Positions 1 through 6,577 of a stretch of DNA of 11,566 bases are shown piece after piece (within the stretch, counting starts at the first letter, position 1; every line of letters begins with the position of its first letter). Both the position numbers and the translations under genes were made by a program. This stretch comes from Synergistaceae bacterium. Its GTDB lineage: Bacteria > Synergistota > Synergistia > Synergistales > Aminobacteriaceae. The notes beneath the pieces are model-generated. The model was not told the origin of the DNA. It ran no database searches and saw only the letters and a program-made list of their open reading frames with translations. The DNA is taken from assembly GCA_017475805.1 (NCBI GenBank), contig JAFVEW010000112.1, positions 1-11,566 of the forward strand. Direction: 5' to 3'.

Positions 1-427
1 ACGTTCCCATGCCGTGCATACCGTCAGGCGAAAGAAGCTCACACAAAAAACGGGAAATGACTTTATTCATATTATCATCGCCGCCCAAAATCTCGAAGAG
101 ATTAAAATCACTGCTCATATTTCCATGAGTTTTGGAAGTTTCACGCAGATAAAGACGATAAAGAGAAGGTTCATCATAAATCTTTCTCTTTACTTTCTCA
201 TTACGTCTGTACAAAGACGGCTCATCGTAACTGTTATAAAATTTTCTTTTTGTTTCTTCAATTAAATTTCTTTCTTTTTCAAACATAATATCATCCTCTT
301 CATCTACAATCTGCTTATATCTTGACGCAACACTAAAAACATGTCCGCAACAGGGACAAAACTCGCTGCTTATGTCAACCATGTATCCGCAATAGCCGCA
401 AGGTTTCTCGTCGAAATTAACACTCAT
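1..427 (-). CDS. Zinc-ribbon protein with probable N-terminus of a PD-(D/E)XK nuclease domain (partial, runs off left edge)
   Basis: An open frame of 142 codons starts at ATG 427-425 and meets no stop before the window ends, so the C-terminus is missing. Residues 10-27 form a zinc ribbon, C10-x2-C13-x10-C24-x2-C27. Residues 43-100 are charged and contain the peptide YDEPSLYR twice (67-74 and 84-91). Residues 109-142, with NLFEILGG, then SRFLCELLSPDG and HGMG, resemble the start of the PD-(D/E)XK nuclease family PDDEXK_4 (pattern N-F-x-I-L-G ... S-x-F-L-x-x-L-L-x-P-x-G-x-H-G). The catalytic D and E-x-K residues would lie outside the window, so nuclease activity is inferred. The start lies 15 bp after the stop of the FtsZ-like/ankyrin gene, with only a weak SD (AGAAAG), which suggests cotranscription. 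The reading frame is solid; the nuclease assignment is moderate. Confidence 0.72.
   Translation of the reverse strand, partial: MSVNFDEKPCGYCGYMVDISSEFCPCCGHVFSVASRYKQIVDEEDDIMFEKERNLIEETKRKFYNSYDEPSLYRRNEKVKRKIYDEPSLYRLYLRETSKTHGNMSSDFNLFEILGGDDNMNKVISRFLCELLSPDGMHGMGT
155..229 (-). repeat. Duplicated peptide motif YDEPSLYR inside the zinc-ribbon gene
   Basis: Two identical 8-residue peptides are encoded at 206-229 and 155-178. Both follow a basic K-R-K stretch (residues 60-62 and 80-82). Six of the eight codons differ synonymously between the copies (for example CCG/CCT, TTG/CTT, AGA/CGT). The peptide has therefore been kept while the DNA drifted, which suggests a functional linear motif rather than a fresh DNA duplication. 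No function is known to me. Confidence 0.75.
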
Positions 428-442
428 AGGCGCACCAACTTT

Positions 443-1930
443 CTACTTTGCTAGCAAGCGTAAAAGCCGTTTACAGCCTTCACGTTCTTTTTTATAAAAA
501 TCACCAAAAAGAACTTGCAGAAAACAATTTCCATCATTGTCTTCAACGTCAGCTTTCGCACCGTTCTCCAAAAGCAAATTTATTTTTTTTATATCTTCAG
601 ATGAATTGATACGACCAATATACATTAAAGGCGTTTTGCCCTCGTCATCACGCGCGTTAACGTCAGCCCCGGCTTCAATGAGAACTTTTACATGTTTGTA
701 AGATTGATAAGATACTGCGAGCATCAGCATTGTAAAATTTTCCCTGTTGCATGAATTTACATTCCAGCCGTAATCAATAAAAGCCTTATATATTTCAGGA
801 GTAACTTTCCGTGAACAAAACGGTTCAAAAAGATTTTCATTCAGAGAAATCTTTGCGTTAAAAAGAAGTTTGACAACTGCGATAGCATCATCTCGTGTCC
901 AAATAATCATAGACAAAATACCTTCGGAAAATACGCCGTCAAGTTCGAGTTCTTTCGGGTCGTAACCGTTTGAAAGAAAACATTTTATTACCTTCAAGCT
1001 CCCATATATCAGAGCATCTTCAAAAAAAGCATTATAAGAACCGAGCCTAAATCTTTGAACTTCACTCAATCCGTCCTTAACAATCACGGCTAAATTTTCA
1101 TCGCTTTCATGTCTGAACATTTCTACATAACTTTTATAGCCGTTGTCATCAAGACTCACCAAAAGACTAACTCTGACACCACCCTGATTTTCATCAACGA
1201 CATGACCCCATATAACCTGCGCATCAGAGGCTAACTTATCTTCAATGACACGCACTGCCAATGACATATCAATTAAGGTAGTTTCTGCTCCTGTCGTAAA
1301 ATTTAGTAAAACATTTTTAGCTTTATCAAGATTTCCGCACATTTTTACAGCATTACGCGCAGCCGTTTCAATTTTACTTTCATTTTCAGCGTAAGCAGTC
1401 CCGAAAAAAGCCGTCCCGGAATTAAAAAGCACTGCCTGTACATCGTAAAAATCAAGATTAACATAACCATTTTGTGATAACAAACCCGTTAAGCCGCTTA
1501 CAATCATCAAGGGAATATCATCAGACGAATTTTTATAGCCAAACGAAAGTATCACAGCGTCAGAATAATCCTTAAACCTCTGCATATCTTTTTCATTGAC
1601 AGCCTCAAGCGAAACAGGAATGCCGAGCGTCAAAGCTCCAGAAGACTTAGCGGCTCGTGCAATTTTTACGGCAAAATCTTTCTCTGAACCGAATATGTTA
1701 ATTACAAAAATCATATCCGTATCAGGAAAATTCTCAGCGAAAAATTTTTTGCAGTCATGAATTTCATTTATCAAAAATTTTTTAGCTCCATTGCAAAAAT
1801 CTAACATGCTTTCATTTTCTAAAATAGCAGCAAATTCAACGCCTTCTAATTTTCGACTTATCATGCGGTTAATCAATTCACAGCCTGCACGACCTAAGCC
1901 AAGAACTACAATTTTTTCATTTTTAGACAT
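443..1930 (-). CDS. Divergent FtsZ-like protein fused to C-terminal ankyrin repeats
   Basis: The N-terminal half (about residues 5-260) follows the FtsZ fold in order. A first strand and modified T1 loop (VVLGLGRAG, 8-16) leads into EGVEFAAI (29-36), like the FtsZ EGVEFFAV block. A strand (DMIFVINIFG, 72-81) follows where FtsZ has its GGGTGTG T4 signature, which is absent here. The T7 loop NLDFYDV (158-164) is intact, with D160 and D163 matching the two FtsZ catalytic aspartates. The FtsZ C-terminal domain comes next (VLLNFTTGAETTL near 208-220; VRVSLLVS, 252-259). From about 302 to the end are ankyrin-type repeats, clearest at 395-475 (VLIEAGADVNARDDEGKTPL, then LLLENGAKADVEDNDGN). The start is supported by AAAGGAG 8 nt upstream. 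It is not the cell-division FtsZ: the nucleotide pocket is degraded and there is no FtsA/ZipA-type tail. A GTPase-dead regulator or scaffold that binds FtsZ-type filaments is an inference. The fold call is fairly firm; the role is unknown. Confidence 0.82.
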   Translation of the reverse strand: MSKNEKIVVLGLGRAGCELINRMISRKLEGVEFAAILENESMLDFCNGAKKFLINEIHDCKKFFAENFPDTDMIFVINIFGSEKDFAVKIARAAKSSGALTLGIPVSLEAVNEKDMQRFKDYSDAVILSFGYKNSSDDIPLMIVSGLTGLLSQNGYVNLDFYDVQAVLFNSGTAFFGTAYAENESKIETAARNAVKMCGNLDKAKNVLLNFTTGAETTLIDMSLAVRVIEDKLASDAQVIWGHVVDENQGGVRVSLLVSLDDNGYKSYVEMFRHESDENLAVIVKDGLSEVQRFRLGSYNAFFEDALIYGSLKVIKCFLSNGYDPKELELDGVFSEGILSMIIWTRDDAIAVVKLLFNAKISLNENLFEPFCSRKVTPEIYKAFIDYGWNVNSCNRENFTMLMLAVSYQSYKHVKVLIEAGADVNARDDEGKTPLMYIGRINSSEDIKKINLLLENGAKADVEDNDGNCFLQVLFGDFYKKEREGCKRLLRLLAK

Positions 1931-1943
1931 ATCTAAAACTCCT

Positions 1944-2051
1944 TTAATGTATCCATCTACGTATAACTACAAGTGATACTCTCGCAGAGTTATTCAGTTT
2001 CTCATCAAGAATATGCGCCAACATAATTTCAACATCAGGATTTTCTGTTTT
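1944..2051 (-). other. In-frame coding-like extension beyond the stop of the truncated FtsZ-like gene
   Basis: Directly after the TAA at 2052-2054 the same frame stays open for 35 codons, to a second TAA at 1944-1946. It encodes ENPDVEIMLAHILDE and then NNSARVSLVV. This matches the FtsZ C-terminal strand block and aligns with VIWGHVVDENQGGVRVSLLV in the downstream paralogue. So the first TAA sits inside what was, or functionally still is, coding sequence. The SD of the next gene (AAAGGAG) overlaps the second stop. Confidence 0.7.
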
Positions 2052-2588
2052 TTATTTAATAACCTGTACAGCATCAGTGAGTTCTTCTAAGGTAATGTCC
2101 GCGCCGCTCGTAATCTTTGCGAGAATCTTGGTAAAGTCAGTTAAACATTCAAAAATACTTTGAAATTCATCAATACCCAAATTCATACTATGAAAAAATA
2201 AATCAAAAGATTTTTCATATCTGTCAATGCTCACGAGATAGCTATGACTATGAACAAACTCCCAAGAGAAAGATAAAACTCCAACACAGAAAATTCCAGC
2301 TGCTTTTAATATACGTGAAACCCTTGAAGATATAAACATGCTTAGCTCATCTGAGACAATGAAAATAATATCTGTGTCCGAAAAATTTTCCCTAAGTATT
2401 TTTGAGAAATTATCAAAATTTTCGACAAGAATCACCCAAGGAACTTCGATAGGTGAATCCTCTTCATCGAAAATCAGCGCAGCAAAATTCACATCTTCAC
2501 AATTTATTTTTCTGTCAACAATTTCAGCAATGAAATAAAAGCTACAGTTGACGACAGCGAGGACAGAAATTTTCGTATCTTGCGCCAT
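2052..2588 (-). CDS. Truncated FtsZ-like paralogue, probable decaying pseudogene
   Basis: This 178-residue product is a shorter, more diverged relative of the next gene downstream. Shared blocks include the first strand (KISVLAVV; VNFAALIF against VEFAAIL), FSDTDIIFIV against FPDTDMIFVI, and ITSGADITLEELTDAVQVI against the FtsZ-type TTGAETTLIDMSLAVRVI. The T1 glycines, the T4 signature and the T7 N-x-D-x-x-D motif are not recognisable. About 30 residues covering the helix after T7 are missing. The frame ends at TAA 2052-2054, but FtsZ-like sequence continues in frame after it. A strong SD (AAGGGAGG) 8 nt before ATG 2588 shows the start was functional. It may be a pseudogene, a deliberately short half-protein, or a readthrough gene. 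There is no ankyrin part. It is probably the first gene of the accessory cassette. Confidence 0.7.
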   Translation of the reverse strand: MAQDTKISVLAVVNCSFYFIAEIVDRKINCEDVNFAALIFDEEDSPIEVPWVILVENFDNFSKILRENFSDTDIIFIVSDELSMFISSRVSRILKAAGIFCVGVLSFSWEFVHSHSYLVSIDRYEKSFDLFFHSMNLGIDEFQSIFECLTDFTKILAKITSGADITLEELTDAVQVIK

Positions 2589-2637
2589 AAAATAAGCCTC
2601 CCTTAATTTATTTTTCTAAAAGAATACTAAAGGGAAG

Positions 2638-2697
2638 CTACGCAAACATAAGGTGTTATGTTAAAAAACTTTATTTATGGGCATCGTTTAAGCGTAG
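2638..2697. repeat. Nested inverted repeats in the gap after the flagellar operon, possible weak terminator or RNA structure
   Basis: An outer 6-bp inverted repeat (CTACGC 2638-2643, GCGTAG 2692-2697) encloses a 7-bp hairpin with a 4-base loop (AACATAA 2645-2651, TTATGTT 2656-2662). The right outer arm overlaps the last codons of the small gene ending at 2688. In the minus-strand transcript the structure is followed only by an interrupted U-rich stretch, so it is not a classic intrinsic terminator. It may mark the boundary between the chemotaxis operon and the FtsZ-like cassette. I found no convincing promoter in the gap 2589-2687. Confidence 0.35.
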
Positions 2698-3056
2698 AAC
2701 TCAAACTTTTTTTTGTTGTTAGCAGGAGTTTCAATTTTGTTTTCAAATATTAATTGAGTGTTAGTGTTTTCTAAATTTTTTTCTTGTTTAGTGTGTTCAA
2801 AGCTATCGCGCTCTTGATTATTTTTTCGAGAACCGTCTCGGCCTTCTTGTTCGTCATTTTCGTTTTTTCTGTGAACTCGTTGAGCTTCAGAAGCAGCCTC
2901 GCTCGCCTGCACCGTCTGAACAATTCTAATTCCGTCACGGATAATTTCTTGACTTTGACCGGTGTCCTGAGCAACTGCCATAGCGTTAGGAGCATGGTGT
3001 GTATTTGCTTCGACGTTCAAATTTGACATCAACATACTAACAGGCTGCATCGACAT
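2688..3056 (-). CDS. Small hydrophilic orphan protein at the end of the flagellar/chemotaxis operon
   Basis: This 122-residue protein is not one I recognise. It has no signal peptide or membrane segment. The first 50 residues are mixed (MSMQPVSMLMSNLNVEAN, then IIRDGIRIVQTVQASEAA). Residues 55-110 are highly charged and rich in E, K, N, R and Q, probably disordered, and the end is basic and aromatic (KKKFEFYA). It starts 6 nt after the fapA stop. Its SD (GTAGGAGG) is built into the last fapA codons, so it is translated with the operon. Position suggests a flagellar accessory role, but nothing in the sequence shows one. Confidence 0.7.
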   Translation of the reverse strand: MSMQPVSMLMSNLNVEANTHHAPNAMAVAQDTGQSQEIIRDGIRIVQTVQASEAASEAQRVHRKNENDEQEGRDGSRKNNQERDSFEHTKQEKNLENTNTQLIFENKIETPANNKKKFEFYA

Positions 3057-3062
3057 TTTAAT

Positions 3063-4679
3063 TTAGCCTCCTACACGTCCGCCCATATAATCAAAAGGCA
3101 CAAGTTTAATTGCTCTCGCTTCGTCATCAGCTATAAAACCCGTGAATTTACAAGGTTCATGAACAATATACGAAAGTCCTCTAATCGAAATCACAACTCC
3201 TGGATAACAAGTATCTTTAACTCTAACAATGCCTTTATCTTTTACAAGTTCAAGCTGTTCAAGCAAAGCGTTTAATTCAGCCTGCATATTATCGCGAGCG
3301 GCCTGAAGCTGAAATTTCATTTTCGTTAAATCCATCATCATGGCGCGTTTTTTGTCGTCGAGTTGTCCTTCGGCTTCAAGTTTTTTTAACAAAGCTAAAT
3401 TAGGTTCAACGCGCTCTAAATTTTCCTCGCAACGTTTAACTTCATTCGTGAAAACTTTGCGTTTCTCTAACATTTCCGGCGGAAGTCCTACGACAACTTC
3501 TGTTTTAGTTCCCATTTCTGAGCCTAAGATATTACAAGAAACTTCGAGGCCCGCTTCAATTCGTCCGCCTACAATTTGAGATTGTTTGCTGCGTCCTAAA
3601 GCCATAACGGCGCGCTGTGCATATAAATGACTGTGAAGGATCGCGTTATTCGCTAAGATAGTTCCGTTAGTTCTGATAGTAGCTTGGTCAGCAAAATTAA
3701 GACTGATGTCGCCGTTTGCTCTGATAGTTCCCTTGCCCATACCTCGAACTCCGCCGTGAATAATTACAACGCCTTGAGAGTCAATGTCAGCACCTTCAAC
3801 AGGACCAAAAATTTCTATATTTCCTTGCGCTACGACATGGAAACCTTCCCGGACAGAACCGTGAACTTTCACCGCTCCTGTAAAGTCTATGCTTCCGACG
3901 CCAAAATCTATATCATTGTGAATATCAAGCTCAGGCAAAACAACAAGGCGGCCTCTTTCATTTTTCAACTGGCCTTCAGCCGTTGCTATTAATAATAAAC
4001 TATTTTCTTCATCACGGGCGAGACCGTCGCCGAATGAGAATTCTACATTTTTAACGGGCTTGGCCTTAGCTACCGCGCCTGTAACATCAACACCGTTTTT
4101 GCCGTTTTCTAAAGGGTGTTTAATAGCGATTTCCTGACCCGGATGGACGGTTACTATAGTGCTTCTGCTCCAGAAATCTATTTTTTCATCATCACGGACT
4201 TCAAAAGGTTTATTAGGGTCTTTGAGTAATTCTATATAAGCATCTTTGCCCTCAACAGGCGGGACACCTTCAGCTACTGCTATAGGTTCATTAGCTATTT
4301 GACGCGCTAAAAGTGAGCGAATAGCATCTTCATTTATTCCGACTTTTACGCCGTTAGCAGCTAAAGATTTTTTAATATCGTCTTCACTTGGCCACGGCTT
4401 AGAGAAAAACGGCGGATCTATAGCGACCATAGCAGCCATTTTATCTTTAGCTAAAGTTACTAAAATTTTTGCATCTTTTTCTAAGGCAGGATTACGAAGA
4501 CAAATTTTAGCGGGCTTTCCGTCTTTTATAAATTGCCTGACTGCTTTGAAGTCATAGCGGATTATTCCATATTCTTTTAAGAAAGCATATAAATCATTTT
4601 CTTTGAAGTCATGTTCTTTGCAAGATACATAAATTCCGTCGGCTTTTGCTTCAAGAGAGAAATTATCTTTTTCAAACAT
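3063..4679 (-). CDS. FapA-family protein (DUF342), flagellar assembly protein A-like
   Basis: The 538-residue product matches the FapA/DUF342 family, which is often encoded next to sigma-28 or chemotaxis genes. An N-terminal region (1-240) contains the family-typical VTVHPGQEIAIKHPLENGKN and DVTGAVAKAKP. Residues about 245-400 are a right-handed beta-helix-like series of short glycine-rich turns (GAVKVHGSVREGFHVVAQGN, EIFGPVEGADI, IIHGGVRGMGKG). Residues about 402-482 are charged and helical, probably a coiled coil. A short beta-rich tail ends GGRVGG. There is no signal peptide, so it is cytoplasmic. Its start ATG follows the sigma-factor stop with one base between. The family has been linked to polymer or envelope functions and flagellar assembly, but its biochemical role is poorly settled. 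Confidence 0.88.
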   Translation of the reverse strand: MFEKDNFSLEAKADGIYVSCKEHDFKENDLYAFLKEYGIIRYDFKAVRQFIKDGKPAKICLRNPALEKDAKILVTLAKDKMAAMVAIDPPFFSKPWPSEDDIKKSLAANGVKVGINEDAIRSLLARQIANEPIAVAEGVPPVEGKDAYIELLKDPNKPFEVRDDEKIDFWSRSTIVTVHPGQEIAIKHPLENGKNGVDVTGAVAKAKPVKNVEFSFGDGLARDEENSLLLIATAEGQLKNERGRLVVLPELDIHNDIDFGVGSIDFTGAVKVHGSVREGFHVVAQGNIEIFGPVEGADIDSQGVVIIHGGVRGMGKGTIRANGDISLNFADQATIRTNGTILANNAILHSHLYAQRAVMALGRSKQSQIVGGRIEAGLEVSCNILGSEMGTKTEVVVGLPPEMLEKRKVFTNEVKRCEENLERVEPNLALLKKLEAEGQLDDKKRAMMMDLTKMKFQLQAARDNMQAELNALLEQLELVKDKGIVRVKDTCYPGVVISIRGLSYIVHEPCKFTGFIADDEARAIKLVPFDYMGGRVGG

Positions 4680-4680
4680 T

Positions 4681-5430
4681 TTATAAACTCATCTTTTCTT
4701 TCATAATAGCCCTAAGCATCGAAAGGGCTTTGCCGTGAATTTGACTGACGCGGCTTTCAGTAACGCCTAAGACACGGCCAATTTCTTTGAGGTTAAGACC
4801 TTCATAATAATATAAACTCAGCATAGTTCTTTCACGTTCAGGAAGCTCTGCTAAAGCCTGAGCTAATTCTTGACGCTCTGCCTCTTCGTCCATCCGCTCT
4901 TCAATTCCCTCGCTGTCGTCTGCGAGCGTTGCTTCAACAGAGACATCACCGTCTTCAAGCGGCGTAGTGTCATCAAGGGAAGTTATAAAACCGCGTCCTG
5001 CTAACTCTTGGATTTCAAAATATTCTTCTTCATCAATGCCCATTTCAGCCATGACCCACTCATCGCGGATTTCGCCTTTATCGCGAAGGATTCTTTCCAT
5101 GACTTTATTTAATTTTTGAACTTTCTCGCGAGCCGAGCGTGAATACCAGTCGCATTTTCTAAGTTCGTCAAGAATTGCACCGCGTATTCTTGGAATTGCA
5201 TAAGTTTGAAAGACAAAGCCCTTTGAAGGATCAAATTTATCAACAGCACCAAGCAAGCCGAAAACGCCGAAGCTGAGTAAATCCTCATAATCAAGACCTT
5301 GCGGCGGAGTTACGGCCATTCTGCTAACAACATATTTAATTAATGGAAGATATTTTAATACTAAGTCATCGCGTCCTATTCCTGAACGTGAATATTCTTC
5401 CCATAATTTTTTTTCTTCTTCTGAGGTCAT
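4681..5430 (-). CDS. fliA: Flagellar sigma factor sigma-28 (FliA/SigD/WhiG family)
   Basis: At 249 residues it has normal length for the family. Region 2 spans about 22-100 (LVLKYLPLIKYVVSRMA, DYEDLLSFGVFGLL, FDPSKGFVFQTYAIPRIRGA, LRKCDWYSRSAREK), containing the core-RNA-polymerase and -10 recognition elements. Region 3 follows (about 100-150). Region 4 is a helix-turn-helix at about 195-240 (LPERERTMLSLYYYEGLNLK, then GVTESRVSQIHGKALSMLR) for the -35 element. An acidic spacer lies at 153-185. It directs RNA polymerase to late flagellar and chemotaxis promoters; no anti-sigma gene (flgM) is in the window. The start has TAGGAG 5 nt upstream, formed partly by the cheD stop codon TAG. It sits 8 nt after cheD, as in the Bacillus cheC-cheD-sigD order. 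Confidence 0.95.
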   Translation of the reverse strand: MTSEEEKKLWEEYSRSGIGRDDLVLKYLPLIKYVVSRMAVTPPQGLDYEDLLSFGVFGLLGAVDKFDPSKGFVFQTYAIPRIRGAILDELRKCDWYSRSAREKVQKLNKVMERILRDKGEIRDEWVMAEMGIDEEEYFEIQELAGRGFITSLDDTTPLEDGDVSVEATLADDSEGIEERMDEEAERQELAQALAELPERERTMLSLYYYEGLNLKEIGRVLGVTESRVSQIHGKALSMLRAIMKEKMSL

Positions 5431-5438
5431 TTCGACTC

Positions 5439-5930
5439 CTAAATTTCAGTTACTCCTTTTCCAAGAGTTTTAACTTTCAGCATCCAGTTAGACGTTGAAA
5501 ATTCTATCGTGCGTCCTTTATTGCCGCCGGTGTCTGAAGCAAGTAAAGCTATTCCGAATTTCAAGAGTTTAGCTTTTGTTTCAGAAACGTTTTTTGAACC
5601 GACGGTAAGAAAATCAGCACTCGCTCCGGGAAGTGAAAACATCTGCGCACCTCCGGCAAGTTTTGCTTTTATGTGCGAACGTGTCGCGCCTTTCTTTAAC
5701 ATTTCTTCGAGTAAGGCAGGAACTGCAGTATCAGCAAATTTTCCAACTTTTTCAGAGCCTCGAAGGCCGCGGCTGTCAGGCAGCATTATGTGAGCCATTC
5801 CGGCAACTTTTGCGTAAGTATCAAAGACAACAAGACCCACACATGAACCAAGACCGAGCGTAACCAGTTTCACAGGGGCAGGCACGACCATTAAATCAGC
5901 CATTCCTAAAACTAAAGTCTGTTCCGCCAT
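5439..5930 (-). CDS. cheD: Chemoreceptor glutamine deamidase CheD
   Basis: CheD deamidates glutamines on chemoreceptors and binds CheC, raising CheC phosphatase activity. The 163-residue length is typical. The catalytic set is visible: T24, C30 (in LGLGSCVG) and H47 (in AHIMLP), with the same spacing as the T/C/H triad of Thermotoga CheD. The family block AKLAGGAQMF and the later GSKNVSET and SDTGGNKGR are present. Its start codon overlaps the cheC stop by one base (TAATG), and its SD (GAAGGTGA, 5935-5942) lies inside the last cheC codons. CheC and CheD are therefore probably made in a coupled ratio, fitting their heterodimer. The identification is firm. Confidence 0.96.
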   Translation of the reverse strand: MAEQTLVLGMADLMVVPAPVKLVTLGLGSCVGLVVFDTYAKVAGMAHIMLPDSRGLRGSEKVGKFADTAVPALLEEMLKKGATRSHIKAKLAGGAQMFSLPGASADFLTVGSKNVSETKAKLLKFGIALLASDTGGNKGRTIEFSTSNWMLKVKTLGKGVTEI

Positions 5931-6568
5931 TACATCACCTTCAATCTTTCTAATAACAAGTCAAGGGCTTCAGGGTCGGGGATTAAAGCTATTTGCCCTG
6001 AGATTTTTCGCCCCTCCTCAAGTCCATCGACGCTTAATTCAGTGTTGACAAGCAGCGCAGTATCGCCCATTTGACCATATATTGAAGCTACAACATCTAA
6101 AATCGAACTTAATAAATCATGAGCGACACCTGGAACACTTATTTGAAAACTCGTTCCTGTTACAAAATTTATAGCGTTTAAGAACGAACTCAAAACTATA
6201 TTTCCGACTTCGCTCAGAGCACTGTCTTTCATTTCGTCAGGAATTTCATCAACAGGAATAAATGTTCCAAACTGCTGCTTCAAAAGCAATTCGACCATTA
6301 AATCAGCGTCTTCTTCGTTTTGAATAAATATGAGACTGCATTCGAAGCCGCCTGATGAACGCACGAACACAGCCCCGACAACCTGCATAGGGTCTCCATA
6401 ATGTTCTGGAAGTTCGTAAATAGAAATAATCTCGGTCTTAGGAACGTCCATATGAATTTTTCGAGACAACAGGCCGGAAAGGGCTGTAGCGGCGTTTCCT
6501 GTTCCTATGTTGCCGAGCTCACGGATTGCGTCAAGCTGTAACGCATTGAACGACGCTATATCAGCCAT
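5930..6568 (-). CDS. cheC: CheY-P phosphatase CheC
   Basis: CheC dephosphorylates CheY-P and takes part in adaptation with CheD. Both phosphatase motifs of the CheC/CheX/FliY family are seen. Site 1 is D13 with E17-x-x-N20 in DAIRELGNIGTGNA. Site 2 is E120-x-x-N123 in DSALSEVGNIVLSS. The 212-residue length is typical, with the two pseudo-repeats joined by the beta-sheet part. Translation starts at ATG 6568 with AAAGGGG, formed at the cheA stop, as SD. It is 9 nt after cheA. In Bacillus cheW would sit here; it is absent. Confidence 0.95.
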   Translation of the reverse strand: MADIASFNALQLDAIRELGNIGTGNAATALSGLLSRKIHMDVPKTEIISIYELPEHYGDPMQVVGAVFVRSSGGFECSLIFIQNEEDADLMVELLLKQQFGTFIPVDEIPDEMKDSALSEVGNIVLSSFLNAINFVTGTSFQISVPGVAHDLLSSILDVVASIYGQMGDTALLVNTELSVDGLEEGRKISGQIALIPDPEALDLLLERLKVM

Positions 6569-6577
6569 TTTTAATCA

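Noticed and set aside
14..265. Plus-strand open frame of 83 codons
   Set aside because: It is antisense to the zinc-ribbon/nuclease-like gene, whose frame has clear motifs, and its own translation resembles no family.
443..1930. Housekeeping cell-division FtsZ
   Set aside because: The GGGTGTG signature and the conserved tail are missing, the context is not the dcw cluster, and the C-terminus is ankyrin.
2771..2995. Second minus-strand frame inside the small orphan gene
   Set aside because: It has no SD and lies entirely within the SD-backed 122-codon frame, so it is a shadow.
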